Below are positions 8,787 to 17,783 of a stretch of DNA of 64,000 nt, piece after piece. The notes under the pieces were generated by a model. The model saw only the letters and a program-made list of their open reading frames with translations, made no database searches and was not told the DNA's origin. The stretch comes from Siphonobacter curvatus (GTDB taxonomy: Bacteria > Bacteroidota > Bacteroidia > Cytophagales > Spirosomataceae), in assembly GCF_002943425.1 (NCBI RefSeq), contig NZ_PTRA01000001.1, forward strand, positions 682,001 through 746,000, read 5' to 3'. Every line of letters starts with the position of its first letter. The stretch's first letter is position 1. Made by a program: the position numbers and the translations under genes.

Positions 8787-10439
8787 ATGAAACGTCTTAC
8801 TTATTTAGCAGCTCTGGTGTTACTTTCAGGAGCTGCCTATGCTCAGGACAATAATTACGAGTCATTGTCCCGAATGTTTTCCCAAACGAATCCACAAGGC
8901 TCTGCCCGCATGCAGGCTTTAGGCGGTAATCACTCAGCAATTGGGGCGGATGTATCGAACATAAGTGGAAACCCAGCTGGATTAGGGTTTTACACGCGAT
9001 CGGAACTCAGCATTTCACCCATGTTTAGCACGAGTAAGAACGCGTCTCAATACATCAATAATACACAAAATGCTAGTGCTAATCAGCTGGCTATAGGCAA
9101 CCTCGGCGTCGTATTCTCAAGTAAAAACCGAAACCCAGTTCGCTCAGGTGGCTGGCAGGGTGGCTCGTTTGGTATTAGCTATTCCAGACAGAATATCTTT
9201 AAGAATACCGTCCGTTTTGGAGATCGCAACGAATTTAGCTCCATGTCTGACTTCTTTGCGGAATACGCAAATCAGGAAGCAACCGGATCGCAGCAAGGGG
9301 TTGTTGTAGGGGACTTTAAAAACGACCTATACAATAATGGGACCGTATTTGATTTTCCCACCTCCATGTACTACTACGGCTTAGTAATTGATCCGCAGCC
9401 CGGTAGTCAAATTGGTTATCCCTACAGCGGCATAGAGGCCGGAAAGACGGCTAACCAGAATTTTGTATCGACCAGTACAGGATACACCAGTGGTTGGAAT
9501 TTTGCTTATGGAGCCAATTACATGAACAAACTGTATGTTGGTGTGGGCTTTTCGTTAGCCCGGATGAATTATACGAATACGAAAACCATGAATGAGGATT
9601 TTGACAATGCAGGGGGCGTCAGTGGTTTCTCGTACACAAATGATTTATCAACCAATGGCAGAGGCTTTAATTTGTCTGGTGGGTTAATTTATCGGCCCAA
9701 CGACCTGCTACGAATTGGGGTTTCGGTGACTAGCCCAACCTGGTTCAACATTACGGAATCGGCAGGACAAAGTCTACAAACCCGTCTGGCTCGTCCTTTT
9801 GAATTAAGTCAGGGTACCTTTCCCGAATACAGCTCCGATTTACCGGATGTTTTGCGTAGAAATGGATATGGTATAAACACCAGTAGTGGCGTCAACTATA
9901 TTACGGGCGTTCCAGATTTATCAGTATTACCTTTTGAATCCAGTTATCGATTGCGTACGCCTACCAAGCTAACCGGGGGTGTTGGCTTATTCTTCGGTAA
10001 AAATGGTTTCATTTCAGCGGATGCGGAATACGTTAATTATACGGGCATGAAATTGTCTTCGGATGATCAGAATGCTTCTCAGGACTTAAGAGATGGCTAT
10101 GCTAATTCTTTAATCAGAAGTACGTATCGTAACGTAGTGAACCTGAAAGTTGGGGGTGAATATCGGATTGATAAAGTTAGTCTGCGGGCGGGGGTAAGTT
10201 ATTACCAGGATCCTTACAAGCAGATTGCTCAGTTCAATTCCTTAGATCGTAGTCGCTATATTTTTTCCGCGGGCGTAGGGTACAAAACCGACCGTTTTTA
10301 CATTGATGCGGCTGTTACCCACGGGCAGCAGACGACTGCTTATTCTCCTTACATTTTAGCGAATACAAACGATTACGCGTCGGCTAAAATTAAGAACCAG
10401 ACGACCAATGCGATTTTAACGCTTGGCACCTACTTCTGA
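8787..10439 (+). CDS. outer-membrane beta-barrel protein, OMPP1/FadL/TodX-like
   Basis: 550 residues with a clear signal peptide (MKRLTYLAALVLLSGAAYAQ). After the signal comes a short helical plug-like stretch with the motif SARMQALGGNHSAIGADVSN followed by NPAGLGFY, typical of the FadL-like barrels of Bacteroidota; alternating hydrophobic beta-strands follow to a C-terminal aromatic residue (LGTYF). FadL-family proteins let hydrophobic compounds cross the outer membrane, but the substrate here cannot be inferred. It stands alone between terminators and has no transport partner nearby. Confidence 0.8.
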   Translation: MKRLTYLAALVLLSGAAYAQDNNYESLSRMFSQTNPQGSARMQALGGNHSAIGADVSNISGNPAGLGFYTRSELSISPMFSTSKNASQYINNTQNASANQLAIGNLGVVFSSKNRNPVRSGGWQGGSFGISYSRQNIFKNTVRFGDRNEFSSMSDFFAEYANQEATGSQQGVVVGDFKNDLYNNGTVFDFPTSMYYYGLVIDPQPGSQIGYPYSGIEAGKTANQNFVSTSTGYTSGWNFAYGANYMNKLYVGVGFSLARMNYTNTKTMNEDFDNAGGVSGFSYTNDLSTNGRGFNLSGGLIYRPNDLLRIGVSVTSPTWFNITESAGQSLQTRLARPFELSQGTFPEYSSDLPDVLRRNGYGINTSSGVNYITGVPDLSVLPFESSYRLRTPTKLTGGVGLFFGKNGFISADAEYVNYTGMKLSSDDQNASQDLRDGYANSLIRSTYRNVVNLKVGGEYRIDKVSLRAGVSYYQDPYKQIAQFNSLDRSRYIFSAGVGYKTDRFYIDAAVTHGQQTTAYSPYILANTNDYASAKIKNQTTNAILTLGTYF

Positions 10440-10454
10440 GTGGGGGGCTGAATC

Positions 10455-10489
10455 AAAAAAGGACGCTGTTTGAGACAGCGTCCTTTTTT
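10455..10489 (+). terminator. shared bidirectional terminator (OMP gene / aroK)
   Basis: 15-bp perfect stem (10455-10469 / 10475-10489) with A-run and T-run flanks. It lies between the convergent stops at 10439 and 10507, so it can serve both strands. Confidence 0.85.
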
Positions 10490-10506
10490 ATTGCATATCC
10501 TCAGAA

Positions 10507-11025
10507 TTAAGAAATGACTCGCAGGTGACGAAGAATTTCAAGCAAGTTTTGTACATCCGTTTCGCCAGCAATGGTTACATCGGCCTGTTCATAATAGCTT
10601 CTTCGATTGGCAATTTTCTTTTCCAGCGTGTCCAGTAATTCATTCGGTTTTTCGGTGCTCAGTAGGGGTCGATCGTTCTTACGGGTATGTAAAATACGGT
10701 CAGCCAGAATTTTCGGAGGTACGTCCAGAAAGATACTAACGCCATGTTCTCTGATATAAGCCATATTATCGTGGAAACAAGGTACACCACCACCCGTCGA
10801 AACGACCAATCCGGTATCCTGGGGTAAGCTACGTAAGAGTTCACTTTCTACAGTACGGAAATAAGCTTCTCCCTTCAGATTAAAAATTTCGGCAATGGTG
10901 AGCAATTCGCGGATTTCAATTCGCTTGTCCATGTCCACAAATTCGTAACCAATTTCTCGAGCTAGCGTTCGCCCCAGTGTGCTTTTCCCGGACGAAGGCA
11001 TGCCGAGTAGAAAAATGTTCTTCAT
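10507..11025 (-). CDS. aroK: shikimate kinase
   Basis: 172 residues, the usual size. Phosphorylates shikimate at the 3-hydroxyl with ATP, the fifth step of chorismate synthesis. The P-loop is GMPSSGKS (residues 8-15); the shikimate-binding Asp lies in VDMDKR (D33), the STGGG motif contacts shikimate, and the lid Arg lies in NDRPLL. Chorismate synthase, two steps later, is at 47.4 kb. The 247-bp region upstream, up to the DoxX-like gene, shows no gene. Confidence 0.96.
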   Translation of the reverse strand: MKNIFLLGMPSSGKSTLGRTLAREIGYEFVDMDKRIEIRELLTIAEIFNLKGEAYFRTVESELLRSLPQDTGLVVSTGGGVPCFHDNMAYIREHGVSIFLDVPPKILADRILHTRKNDRPLLSTEKPNELLDTLEKKIANRRSYYEQADVTIAGETDVQNLLEILRHLRVIS

Positions 11026-11272
11026 ATACGTTTTTTAGGGAGGGAGGAGGGTTTAAAAAATAATCGGATTTAGTAACGGGGGGGTCAGGAAAGCCCGATA
11101 GTTGAAAGGTCCTTTAGGCTCCTTATCCGTTTACTCACTAGCTCCTGGAGAGATGATTAATGAATAGTAACGATCCATTACCCGTAGCGAAAGCCGTGTG
11201 AATGTGGAACTCAGTAGCTACTGATAACCTGCCCGGGAGCAGCTGCCCGCCGCTTCGACATAAACAGCAACT

Positions 11273-12370
11273 TTAGGGAGTTACTTTTTCAAGAATGGCT
11301 TCTTTAGAAGGAACGCTCGCATAGCTCCACTTCCCCCGCACGGTACCCTTCGAGAGCAGCCACAAGCCGGGGTTGCTTCGAACAATGGTTTTAAGAACTT
11401 TAAAATCGGCGAAATAATAGGGAACGGCTAATTGATATTCGTGGCGGAATCGATTAAAGTCTTCCTCGGTCGAAGAAGTCAGAATGGCGGGCTGAATGCT
11501 CGTGCCTTCCAGACTTTTCAGTAACGTTTTAATTTCGTCCAATGTACTAAGATGAGCTTTATTGACATCCTGAATGATCAGAAACAAATGATTCCCCTGA
11601 AAAGAAGCCTGGGTGTAGTCCGTATCGCCATTCCATAAACGGTAATCAGTAATGCGGGGACCTGCATCCGGATTCAGTGGCCCAACCATTTCCTTAAACA
11701 GGTAGGTTGTATCACTGGGATACTCGTCAAACTCACTTTCCTTTCCTTCTTTTTCCATGCGGTACTTAAAACGGAAGGGTTCGCGATTCTTCATGTTATT
11801 GGGAATATTTTCACCTACGGCATACGCCAGTCCATCGTAGGGAGGCAGGTAGCGAACGGCATACCAACCCAGTCCGATGCAGAATACAACGGCAATCAGC
11901 ATAATCCCCGTTGTATGGGTATCACGAAATACCGCACGTTGCCACAATACCACCAGGAGTAGGAGCAGCAGAACAATATCTTTCCAGAAGGAAGTCCAGG
12001 GTTGCAGTTTGATCATTTCCCCGAAACAGCCGCAGTCGGTTACTTTATTAAAGTAGGCGGAATAAAAGGTCAGGAAAGCGAAGAAGGTACACAGCAGTCC
12101 CAGAAACCAAGCCGTACGCCGAAGCTTCCACTGAACCAACAAGGCAACCCCCGCGAGAATTTCCAGTGAGCAAAGCACGATGGAGAAGAACAGAGCAAAG
12201 GGTACCAGAGCTTCCCAGAAACCCGCCATAAATGAAAAATCTTGAGCAAAGACTTCAAAGTATTCCTCTAGCTTGATCTGGGTACCAACGGGATCATTGA
12301 GCTTAATTAAACCTGAAAAGATGAAAATGATCCCAACCACAATTCGGCTCAGGTGAGCAAGTAATTTCAT
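11273..12370 (-). CDS. BT_3928-like membrane protein with DoxX/MauE-type domain
   Basis: 365 residues from the ATG at 12370; an upstream in-frame start at 12535 adds 55 residues of poor quality. The N-terminal 190 residues hold four to five membrane helices with the DoxX-like opening RIVVGIIFIFSGLIKLNDP and a conserved TDCGCFG motif. A soluble domain of about 150 residues follows, presumably periplasmic and thioredoxin-like (LKTIVRSNPGLWLLSKGTVRGKW at its end). In many Bacteroidota this family sits beside a DUF1599 gene and tpiA; here the DUF1599 gene is 8.5 kb away and tpiA is not in the window. The paired cysteines suggest a redox role, not demonstrated. Confidence 0.78.
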   Translation of the reverse strand: MKLLAHLSRIVVGIIFIFSGLIKLNDPVGTQIKLEEYFEVFAQDFSFMAGFWEALVPFALFFSIVLCSLEILAGVALLVQWKLRRTAWFLGLLCTFFAFLTFYSAYFNKVTDCGCFGEMIKLQPWTSFWKDIVLLLLLLVVLWQRAVFRDTHTTGIMLIAVVFCIGLGWYAVRYLPPYDGLAYAVGENIPNNMKNREPFRFKYRMEKEGKESEFDEYPSDTTYLFKEMVGPLNPDAGPRITDYRLWNGDTDYTQASFQGNHLFLIIQDVNKAHLSTLDEIKTLLKSLEGTSIQPAILTSSTEEDFNRFRHEYQLAVPYYFADFKVLKTIVRSNPGLWLLSKGTVRGKWSYASVPSKEAILEKVTP

Positions 12371-12655
12371 AGGCGAATACAGACAAAAGAGGGGGTAACT
12401 GGATAAAACGGCGGAACTTGTCCGTATAGACAAAGGTAAAAGGCTAATCGAAGAGTATAAAGGGTTTTTAAGGATGTTTCGGGAAATTAAGTAAGAATAC
12501 TTAGCTGGTGAGCAATAGTAGAAAATAATCCCCACATTGAGGTTTTTTTGAAAAAACCTTTGACAGTATTCCCCAAATTGGTAAGCATTTCGGGAATGGA
12601 GTATCCCTTTAGAGTAATAGACAGCTACAAGCCGCGGTTGATGTAACAGGTATCT

Positions 12656-15600
12656 ATGAAGATAAAGAAAGTACTAAAAATTACACTGCTATCCATTGGC
12701 GGGTTATTGATCACGATCATAGCCTTTTTATTGGTATTGGGCCTAACGGATTGGGGACAAACATTCGTAACGCGGCAAGTCAATCGATACTTGGCTACCA
12801 AACTGAAAACGCCTTTTGCTATTGGTCGAATCAGTTACCAGATTCCCGATTGGATCCAGCTTGAAGATGTATACTTCCAGACGCCCAAAGGCGATACCTT
12901 ACTTAGCGGTAAACGGATGCGGGTGGACTTGGATATGCTGGGACTGATTCAGGGCCGTATCGCTTTGAATACGATTGAACTGGACAAGATCCGGTTAAAT
13001 GTAACCCGTACCTTACCCGATACAGCTTTCAACTTTAATTTTCTAATTAACTCGTTTGCTTCGGGCAAACCCGCCGACCCAGCGGACACTACTTCAGCTC
13101 CACTTCAACTGAGCCTTTCGGAAGTAGGACTCAATGACGTACGCATTCATTACGTAGATGATATTGCCGGAGCCGATGTACGGCTGGTGGTGGATACCTT
13201 ACGCGGAAAATTCGATGAAATAAATCCGGCTGAATCCCGGTATCACGTAGCGGAAATCAAATCCAGTGGCCTAACGGCGTACGCCCGCCTGTACCCAGGC
13301 ATCGACATTCCCAATAAAGTAAACGACGCAGCTACGGTACCTGGCGATACGCTGGATTTACGCATGGGCGACTGGCAACTCAGTCGCACCAACTGGGACG
13401 TAAATGTCGAAACGGCTCAGTTCCGCACGAAAGGCAAAGTAGGCCAGTTGAATCTAGCGGGCGATCAACTGTATCTGGAAGGGCAGCAGGCTCTGATTCG
13501 TTCGCTGGAATTGATGAATTCTGAAATCACGGCCACCTTGGGAAAATCGGCACCCAAGCCGGAAGCTCCGCCCGCTCCCAACAATAAAGAAAAACCACAA
13601 GACCCCAACGCTGGCTGGAAAGCTTCGCTGGGGCGGGTTCGTTTTGCGAACAACCACATCAAATTTGATAACGAAAATGCTCCACGACAGGCCCGGGGAC
13701 TGGATTATGGGCATATGGACATTCAGGGCTTTACGCTGGCCGGTGAAAATCTGGTATATCAGCCCAACCTGATCAAAGCTCAGTTGCGAGGGGGTAGTTT
13801 CAAAGAAAAGAGCGGATTGAATCTGCAACGCTTTGCGGCGGATGTATTTTACAGTCCGCAACAAATTGGACTAACCAACTTCATTCTACAAACACCGGGT
13901 ACCTTACTCAAAGACCGACTCGTCATTAAGTTCGATTCCCTTGGACAACTGACGCGGGCGGCCGAAGCCAAACGGGTACTGGTGGATGTGAACATGGTGG
14001 AAAACAAAGTTTCGTTTGCCGATGTACTGACCATTATGCCTACGCTGGCGAACACGCCGCCCCTGAAAGGAAACGAGCGGGCAGTAGTCAATGCGACCAT
14101 TCAGGCGAAGGGTACGCTGGCGAATCTGAACCTGCCGCGGGTAGAGTTTTCTGTACTCTCAGCTACCCGTATCAAAGCCCGCGGACGGGTTTCATACCCG
14201 ACGGATCCCGCTAAAATGGGACTGGATATTGTGCTGGAAAACGCAACGACCAGTTCGGCGGACGTGAAAAAACTGGCTCCCAAAGGATCACTGCCCGATT
14301 CTATCAGTATTCCTTCTCAGCTGAAACTAACGGGTCAGGCGAAGGGCCGTCTAAACAATATTGACCTGGATATTGCCCTCAATACTTCCTACGGAAACGT
14401 AACCTTCGACGGAGCATTGAAAAATTTCGTAACGGGTAAAAATCAGGTATACGCCGGGAAAGCTACGCTGGATCGCCTCGATCTGGGCAAGTGGCTGGGG
14501 CAACCCAAACAGTACGGGGCGATAACGGCTACCGCTACAGTGAATGGACGTGGAATTGATCCTAAAACGATGGCCACTACGTTCGATCTGAACGTTCCAG
14601 AAGCTACGTATAATGGGTACACTTATCGACAATTCGCCGCGAAAGGTAGTCTGAATCAGGGTTTGCTGGATGTACAGGGTGGTATCAACGATCCCAATGC
14701 CCGGTTAAACCTAAACGTCAACGCCAATATGAAGGAAGAGTACCCGAGTGTGAAGGGTACCCTGGCGGTTCAGCAACTGGACTTATATGCTTTGAAACTC
14801 TACGCGGAGCCTTTCCAGGTACAGGGTAATGTGCAGATGGATTTTGCCTCGACAAATCCCGAAAAACTGATTGGTACACTTCGAACAGAAAACCTTAACC
14901 TGCAATTCAAAGGCCAGAATTATCCCGTTGATTCACTGTATCTAACGGCCAATGCCGAGGGTACCAGCAAAACCATCATGGCCCGTACGCCCTTTGTCGA
15001 TCTGGACTTGGGCGGAAACTTCCAGTATGCCGACCTGGCTGCTGCTGCCATGACGGAAGTGAATAAATACGTAACTCTGCCTGATACGACCATTAAGGCT
15101 CCCAAATCAGCGACGGACTTTACGTTGCGAATGCGGGTACGCCAACATCCGCTATTACTGGCGTTTGTACCGGGACTGTCTCGGCTGGAGCCCGTGAAAA
15201 TTGAGGCTACTCTCGATAGTAAGCGGACGGATTCAACGCTTAACGTTTCCGTAACCGCTGGTACCATTGAATACGATACCACGGTGGTCTCGGGAGCGAA
15301 TTTAAAACTGAGTGGGAATGGGCGGCAACTGGTGCTGGATGGACAGGTCGGCGAAGTACGTACGCAGTCCATGCACTTGTATCCTACGAGTCTTTCCGCT
15401 TCGGCAGCCGATAATCAGGTACGCTTTAAAGTCATCAATAAGGATTCGGTGAATGCCGATCGTTTCGGAATTGCGGGCCGGGTAGCCATTCAGCAAAATG
15501 CGTATGAATTGCACCTGGATCGGCAGGCGTTATTGACCAACTACCGGTACTGGACCTCCGATACAACGGGCTATATCCGTTATAGTAAAGAAGGGGTATT

Positions 15601-17752
15601 GGCTGAGAACTTCGTGCTGGAAACCAATAACCAGTCGCTGGCGATCAACAGTACCGAACCGCGTCCGAATGCTCCTTTGCACGTACAGCTTAAAAACCTG
15701 ATTCTGTCCGATCTGGCAACGCTGGCTAATCAGGATAGTACACTGGTAGGAGGTACCCTGAATGGCGATGTGGTAGTGAAAGACTACCTGGGTACGGACA
15801 AGAAACTCAGCTTTACTGGCGACTTAAAAATCGACAGTCTGGACGTGATGCAAAAGGCTTTGGGAACCTTAGAGGCCCGTTTTGCCAATCAGGATGACAA
15901 TCGGATTGGGGTCGAGGCCAACCTGAAGGGAGCGACCAACGACTTGCACGTAGGCGGTTTTTACAATCCGTCCTCGACCGATAAAGCTCTCGATCTAAAA
16001 GTAGAGCTGCGGCGACTGGATACCCGAACGATTGAAGCCTTTAGTTTTGGACAACTACGGCAGGCCAAAGGACAATTACAGGGGGAAATGACCGTGAAAG
16101 GAGCCGTTGCTAAACCTCGCCTGAACGGACAGATTAGCTTCCAGGACGTTGGATTCAATTTGGCCTTCGTAAATGCTTCCTATCAGATTGACGATGAGAC
16201 GATTGTGTTCGACGACGAAACTATTCGCCTCAACAAATTTGATTTAAAAGACAGTCTGGGTCGTATGCTGACTACGGATGGAACGGTAAACATTGCCAAT
16301 CTGCCCGACGTGAAGTACAGTTTACAGGTAACGGCCAATCAGTTTAGTGTGCTAAATGCCTCCCGCCGCGATAACGATTTGGTGTATGGAAACGCCACGC
16401 TGACGGCTGACCTTCGCATTCGCGGTACGGGTAGCAAACCTTCCGTCGTAGGTAATTTGAAAATTGATGATGGCAGTGATGTAACGATGATCGTTCCGGA
16501 TTCCGGCCCCTCGGCTGAAGACTCCGAAGGAATCATCACCTTCATCCAGCCCAATGATACGACGGCTTTAGCACGCTATCTAGTACGCCCCAAACGGGAT
16601 ACGTTAGATACGCGAGTTCGCTTCGATCAATTAGCTAATTCCAACATTTCGCTGAACCTGGAAGTAACCGAGGCTTCTGAATTTAGTGTAGTGGTAGACG
16701 AACAAAGCGGGGATAACCTACGCGTGAAAGGGAATGCTCGTTTGAACGTAACCATGGATGAATCGGGTACGCTGGGCATCTTTGGCCGCTATGACGTAAC
16801 TGAAGGAGCGTATTCACTAACCTATCAAGTACTCAAAAGGAATTTCAACATTCAGAAAGGAAGTAGTATTGTTTTCGCAGGCGATCCTTTAAAAGCGGAT
16901 CTCGACATTACGGCTTTGTACCGAGTAAACGCACGGGCATCCGAACTAATAGAAAATGAGACCAGTAGAGACAAAGAAGAAGGACAAGAATCCAGTACGT
17001 CATCTAAACTACAAAGTCGTAATGCCTACGCTAATAAATTGCCATTTGACGTTGCCCTGAAGATGCAAGGTAATTTGGCAGCCCCGGAATTAAGCTTCGA
17101 TATTGATTTGGTCGAAAATGCATTGGGTATCGATGCTCAGATTCGGGAAGCAGTAGAAGGCAAACTAACCCAATTCCGTCAGGACGAATCGGAGATTAAC
17201 AAGCAAGTTTTTGCTTTGCTGGTATTAGGTAACTTCTTACCACAGAACTCATTTGACTTTTTCTCGGGCAGCGGGGGAGGTTTCAATGCAGAAAGCTTGG
17301 CTCGTAGTAGCGTTAGTAAAATCCTATCGCAGCAGCTCGATCGACTAGCTTCTAATGTAATCAAAGGGGTCGACCTCAACATTGGACTCAACTCTTCTAG
17401 CGATTACGCTAATAATAATGAAAATGCTGGAGCTGGTTCAACGGCTACTAAAACCGATTTAAACGTAGGTTTATCGAAAAGTTTCTTTAATGGTCGTTTG
17501 TCGGTGAGTGTAGGTAAAAACTTTGTACTGGAAGACAATACGGGGATTCAGAGAAACAACGCTCAGGTCTTCGATAACCTGTCCATCAATTATAACATTA
17601 CCCGTGATGGCCGGTACATGGTTCGAGCGTATCGGGTCAACGAATTGGAAAATGTCATTGAAGGCTACGTGATTGAAACTGGTATCGGTTTTGTCATCAA
17701 CCTGGATTACAACACATTCCGGCAAATATTCGGCAAGAAAAAAATAGAATAA
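12656..17752 (+). CDS. tamB: TamB-like translocation and assembly module protein
   Basis: 1698 residues. One N-terminal signal anchor (ITLLSIGGLLITIIAFLLVL, about residues 9-28) is followed by a very long run of beta-strand repeats, an AsmA/TamB-like groove, and a C-terminal DUF490 domain (about residues 1280-1690) with the closing strand segments GIGFVINLDYNTFRQIFGKK. TamB proteins span the periplasm and work with an Omp85 partner in outer-membrane protein assembly or in phospholipid transport. The gene sits 31 bp upstream of that partner (tamL), so the two are almost certainly co-transcribed. It faces the DoxX-like gene across a 285-bp gap in which I see no confident promoter. Confidence 0.93.
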   Translation: MKIKKVLKITLLSIGGLLITIIAFLLVLGLTDWGQTFVTRQVNRYLATKLKTPFAIGRISYQIPDWIQLEDVYFQTPKGDTLLSGKRMRVDLDMLGLIQGRIALNTIELDKIRLNVTRTLPDTAFNFNFLINSFASGKPADPADTTSAPLQLSLSEVGLNDVRIHYVDDIAGADVRLVVDTLRGKFDEINPAESRYHVAEIKSSGLTAYARLYPGIDIPNKVNDAATVPGDTLDLRMGDWQLSRTNWDVNVETAQFRTKGKVGQLNLAGDQLYLEGQQALIRSLELMNSEITATLGKSAPKPEAPPAPNNKEKPQDPNAGWKASLGRVRFANNHIKFDNENAPRQARGLDYGHMDIQGFTLAGENLVYQPNLIKAQLRGGSFKEKSGLNLQRFAADVFYSPQQIGLTNFILQTPGTLLKDRLVIKFDSLGQLTRAAEAKRVLVDVNMVENKVSFADVLTIMPTLANTPPLKGNERAVVNATIQAKGTLANLNLPRVEFSVLSATRIKARGRVSYPTDPAKMGLDIVLENATTSSADVKKLAPKGSLPDSISIPSQLKLTGQAKGRLNNIDLDIALNTSYGNVTFDGALKNFVTGKNQVYAGKATLDRLDLGKWLGQPKQYGAITATATVNGRGIDPKTMATTFDLNVPEATYNGYTYRQFAAKGSLNQGLLDVQGGINDPNARLNLNVNANMKEEYPSVKGTLAVQQLDLYALKLYAEPFQVQGNVQMDFASTNPEKLIGTLRTENLNLQFKGQNYPVDSLYLTANAEGTSKTIMARTPFVDLDLGGNFQYADLAAAAMTEVNKYVTLPDTTIKAPKSATDFTLRMRVRQHPLLLAFVPGLSRLEPVKIEATLDSKRTDSTLNVSVTAGTIEYDTTVVSGANLKLSGNGRQLVLDGQVGEVRTQSMHLYPTSLSASAADNQVRFKVINKDSVNADRFGIAGRVAIQQNAYELHLDRQALLTNYRYWTSDTTGYIRYSKEGVLAENFVLETNNQSLAINSTEPRPNAPLHVQLKNLILSDLATLANQDSTLVGGTLNGDVVVKDYLGTDKKLSFTGDLKIDSLDVMQKALGTLEARFANQDDNRIGVEANLKGATNDLHVGGFYNPSSTDKALDLKVELRRLDTRTIEAFSFGQLRQAKGQLQGEMTVKGAVAKPRLNGQISFQDVGFNLAFVNASYQIDDETIVFDDETIRLNKFDLKDSLGRMLTTDGTVNIANLPDVKYSLQVTANQFSVLNASRRDNDLVYGNATLTADLRIRGTGSKPSVVGNLKIDDGSDVTMIVPDSGPSAEDSEGIITFIQPNDTTALARYLVRPKRDTLDTRVRFDQLANSNISLNLEVTEASEFSVVVDEQSGDNLRVKGNARLNVTMDESGTLGIFGRYDVTEGAYSLTYQVLKRNFNIQKGSSIVFAGDPLKADLDITALYRVNARASELIENETSRDKEEGQESSTSSKLQSRNAYANKLPFDVALKMQGNLAAPELSFDIDLVENALGIDAQIREAVEGKLTQFRQDESEINKQVFALLVLGNFLPQNSFDFFSGSGGGFNAESLARSSVSKILSQQLDRLASNVIKGVDLNIGLNSSSDYANNNENAGAGSTATKTDLNVGLSKSFFNGRLSVSVGKNFVLEDNTGIQRNNAQVFDNLSINYNITRDGRYMVRAYRVNELENVIEGYVIETGIGFVINLDYNTFRQIFGKKKIE

Positions 17753-17783
17753 CAGATTCGAACCACTTTAACCCTTTCATCCA

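Noticed and set aside
11026-11272. Possible RNA gene in the 247-bp space between aroK and the DoxX-like gene
   Set aside because: No tRNA arms, strong stem or open frame of note were found.
12371-12535. N-terminal extension of the DoxX-like protein
   Set aside because: The added residues are not typical of the family, and the ATG at 12370 directly precedes the conserved first helix.
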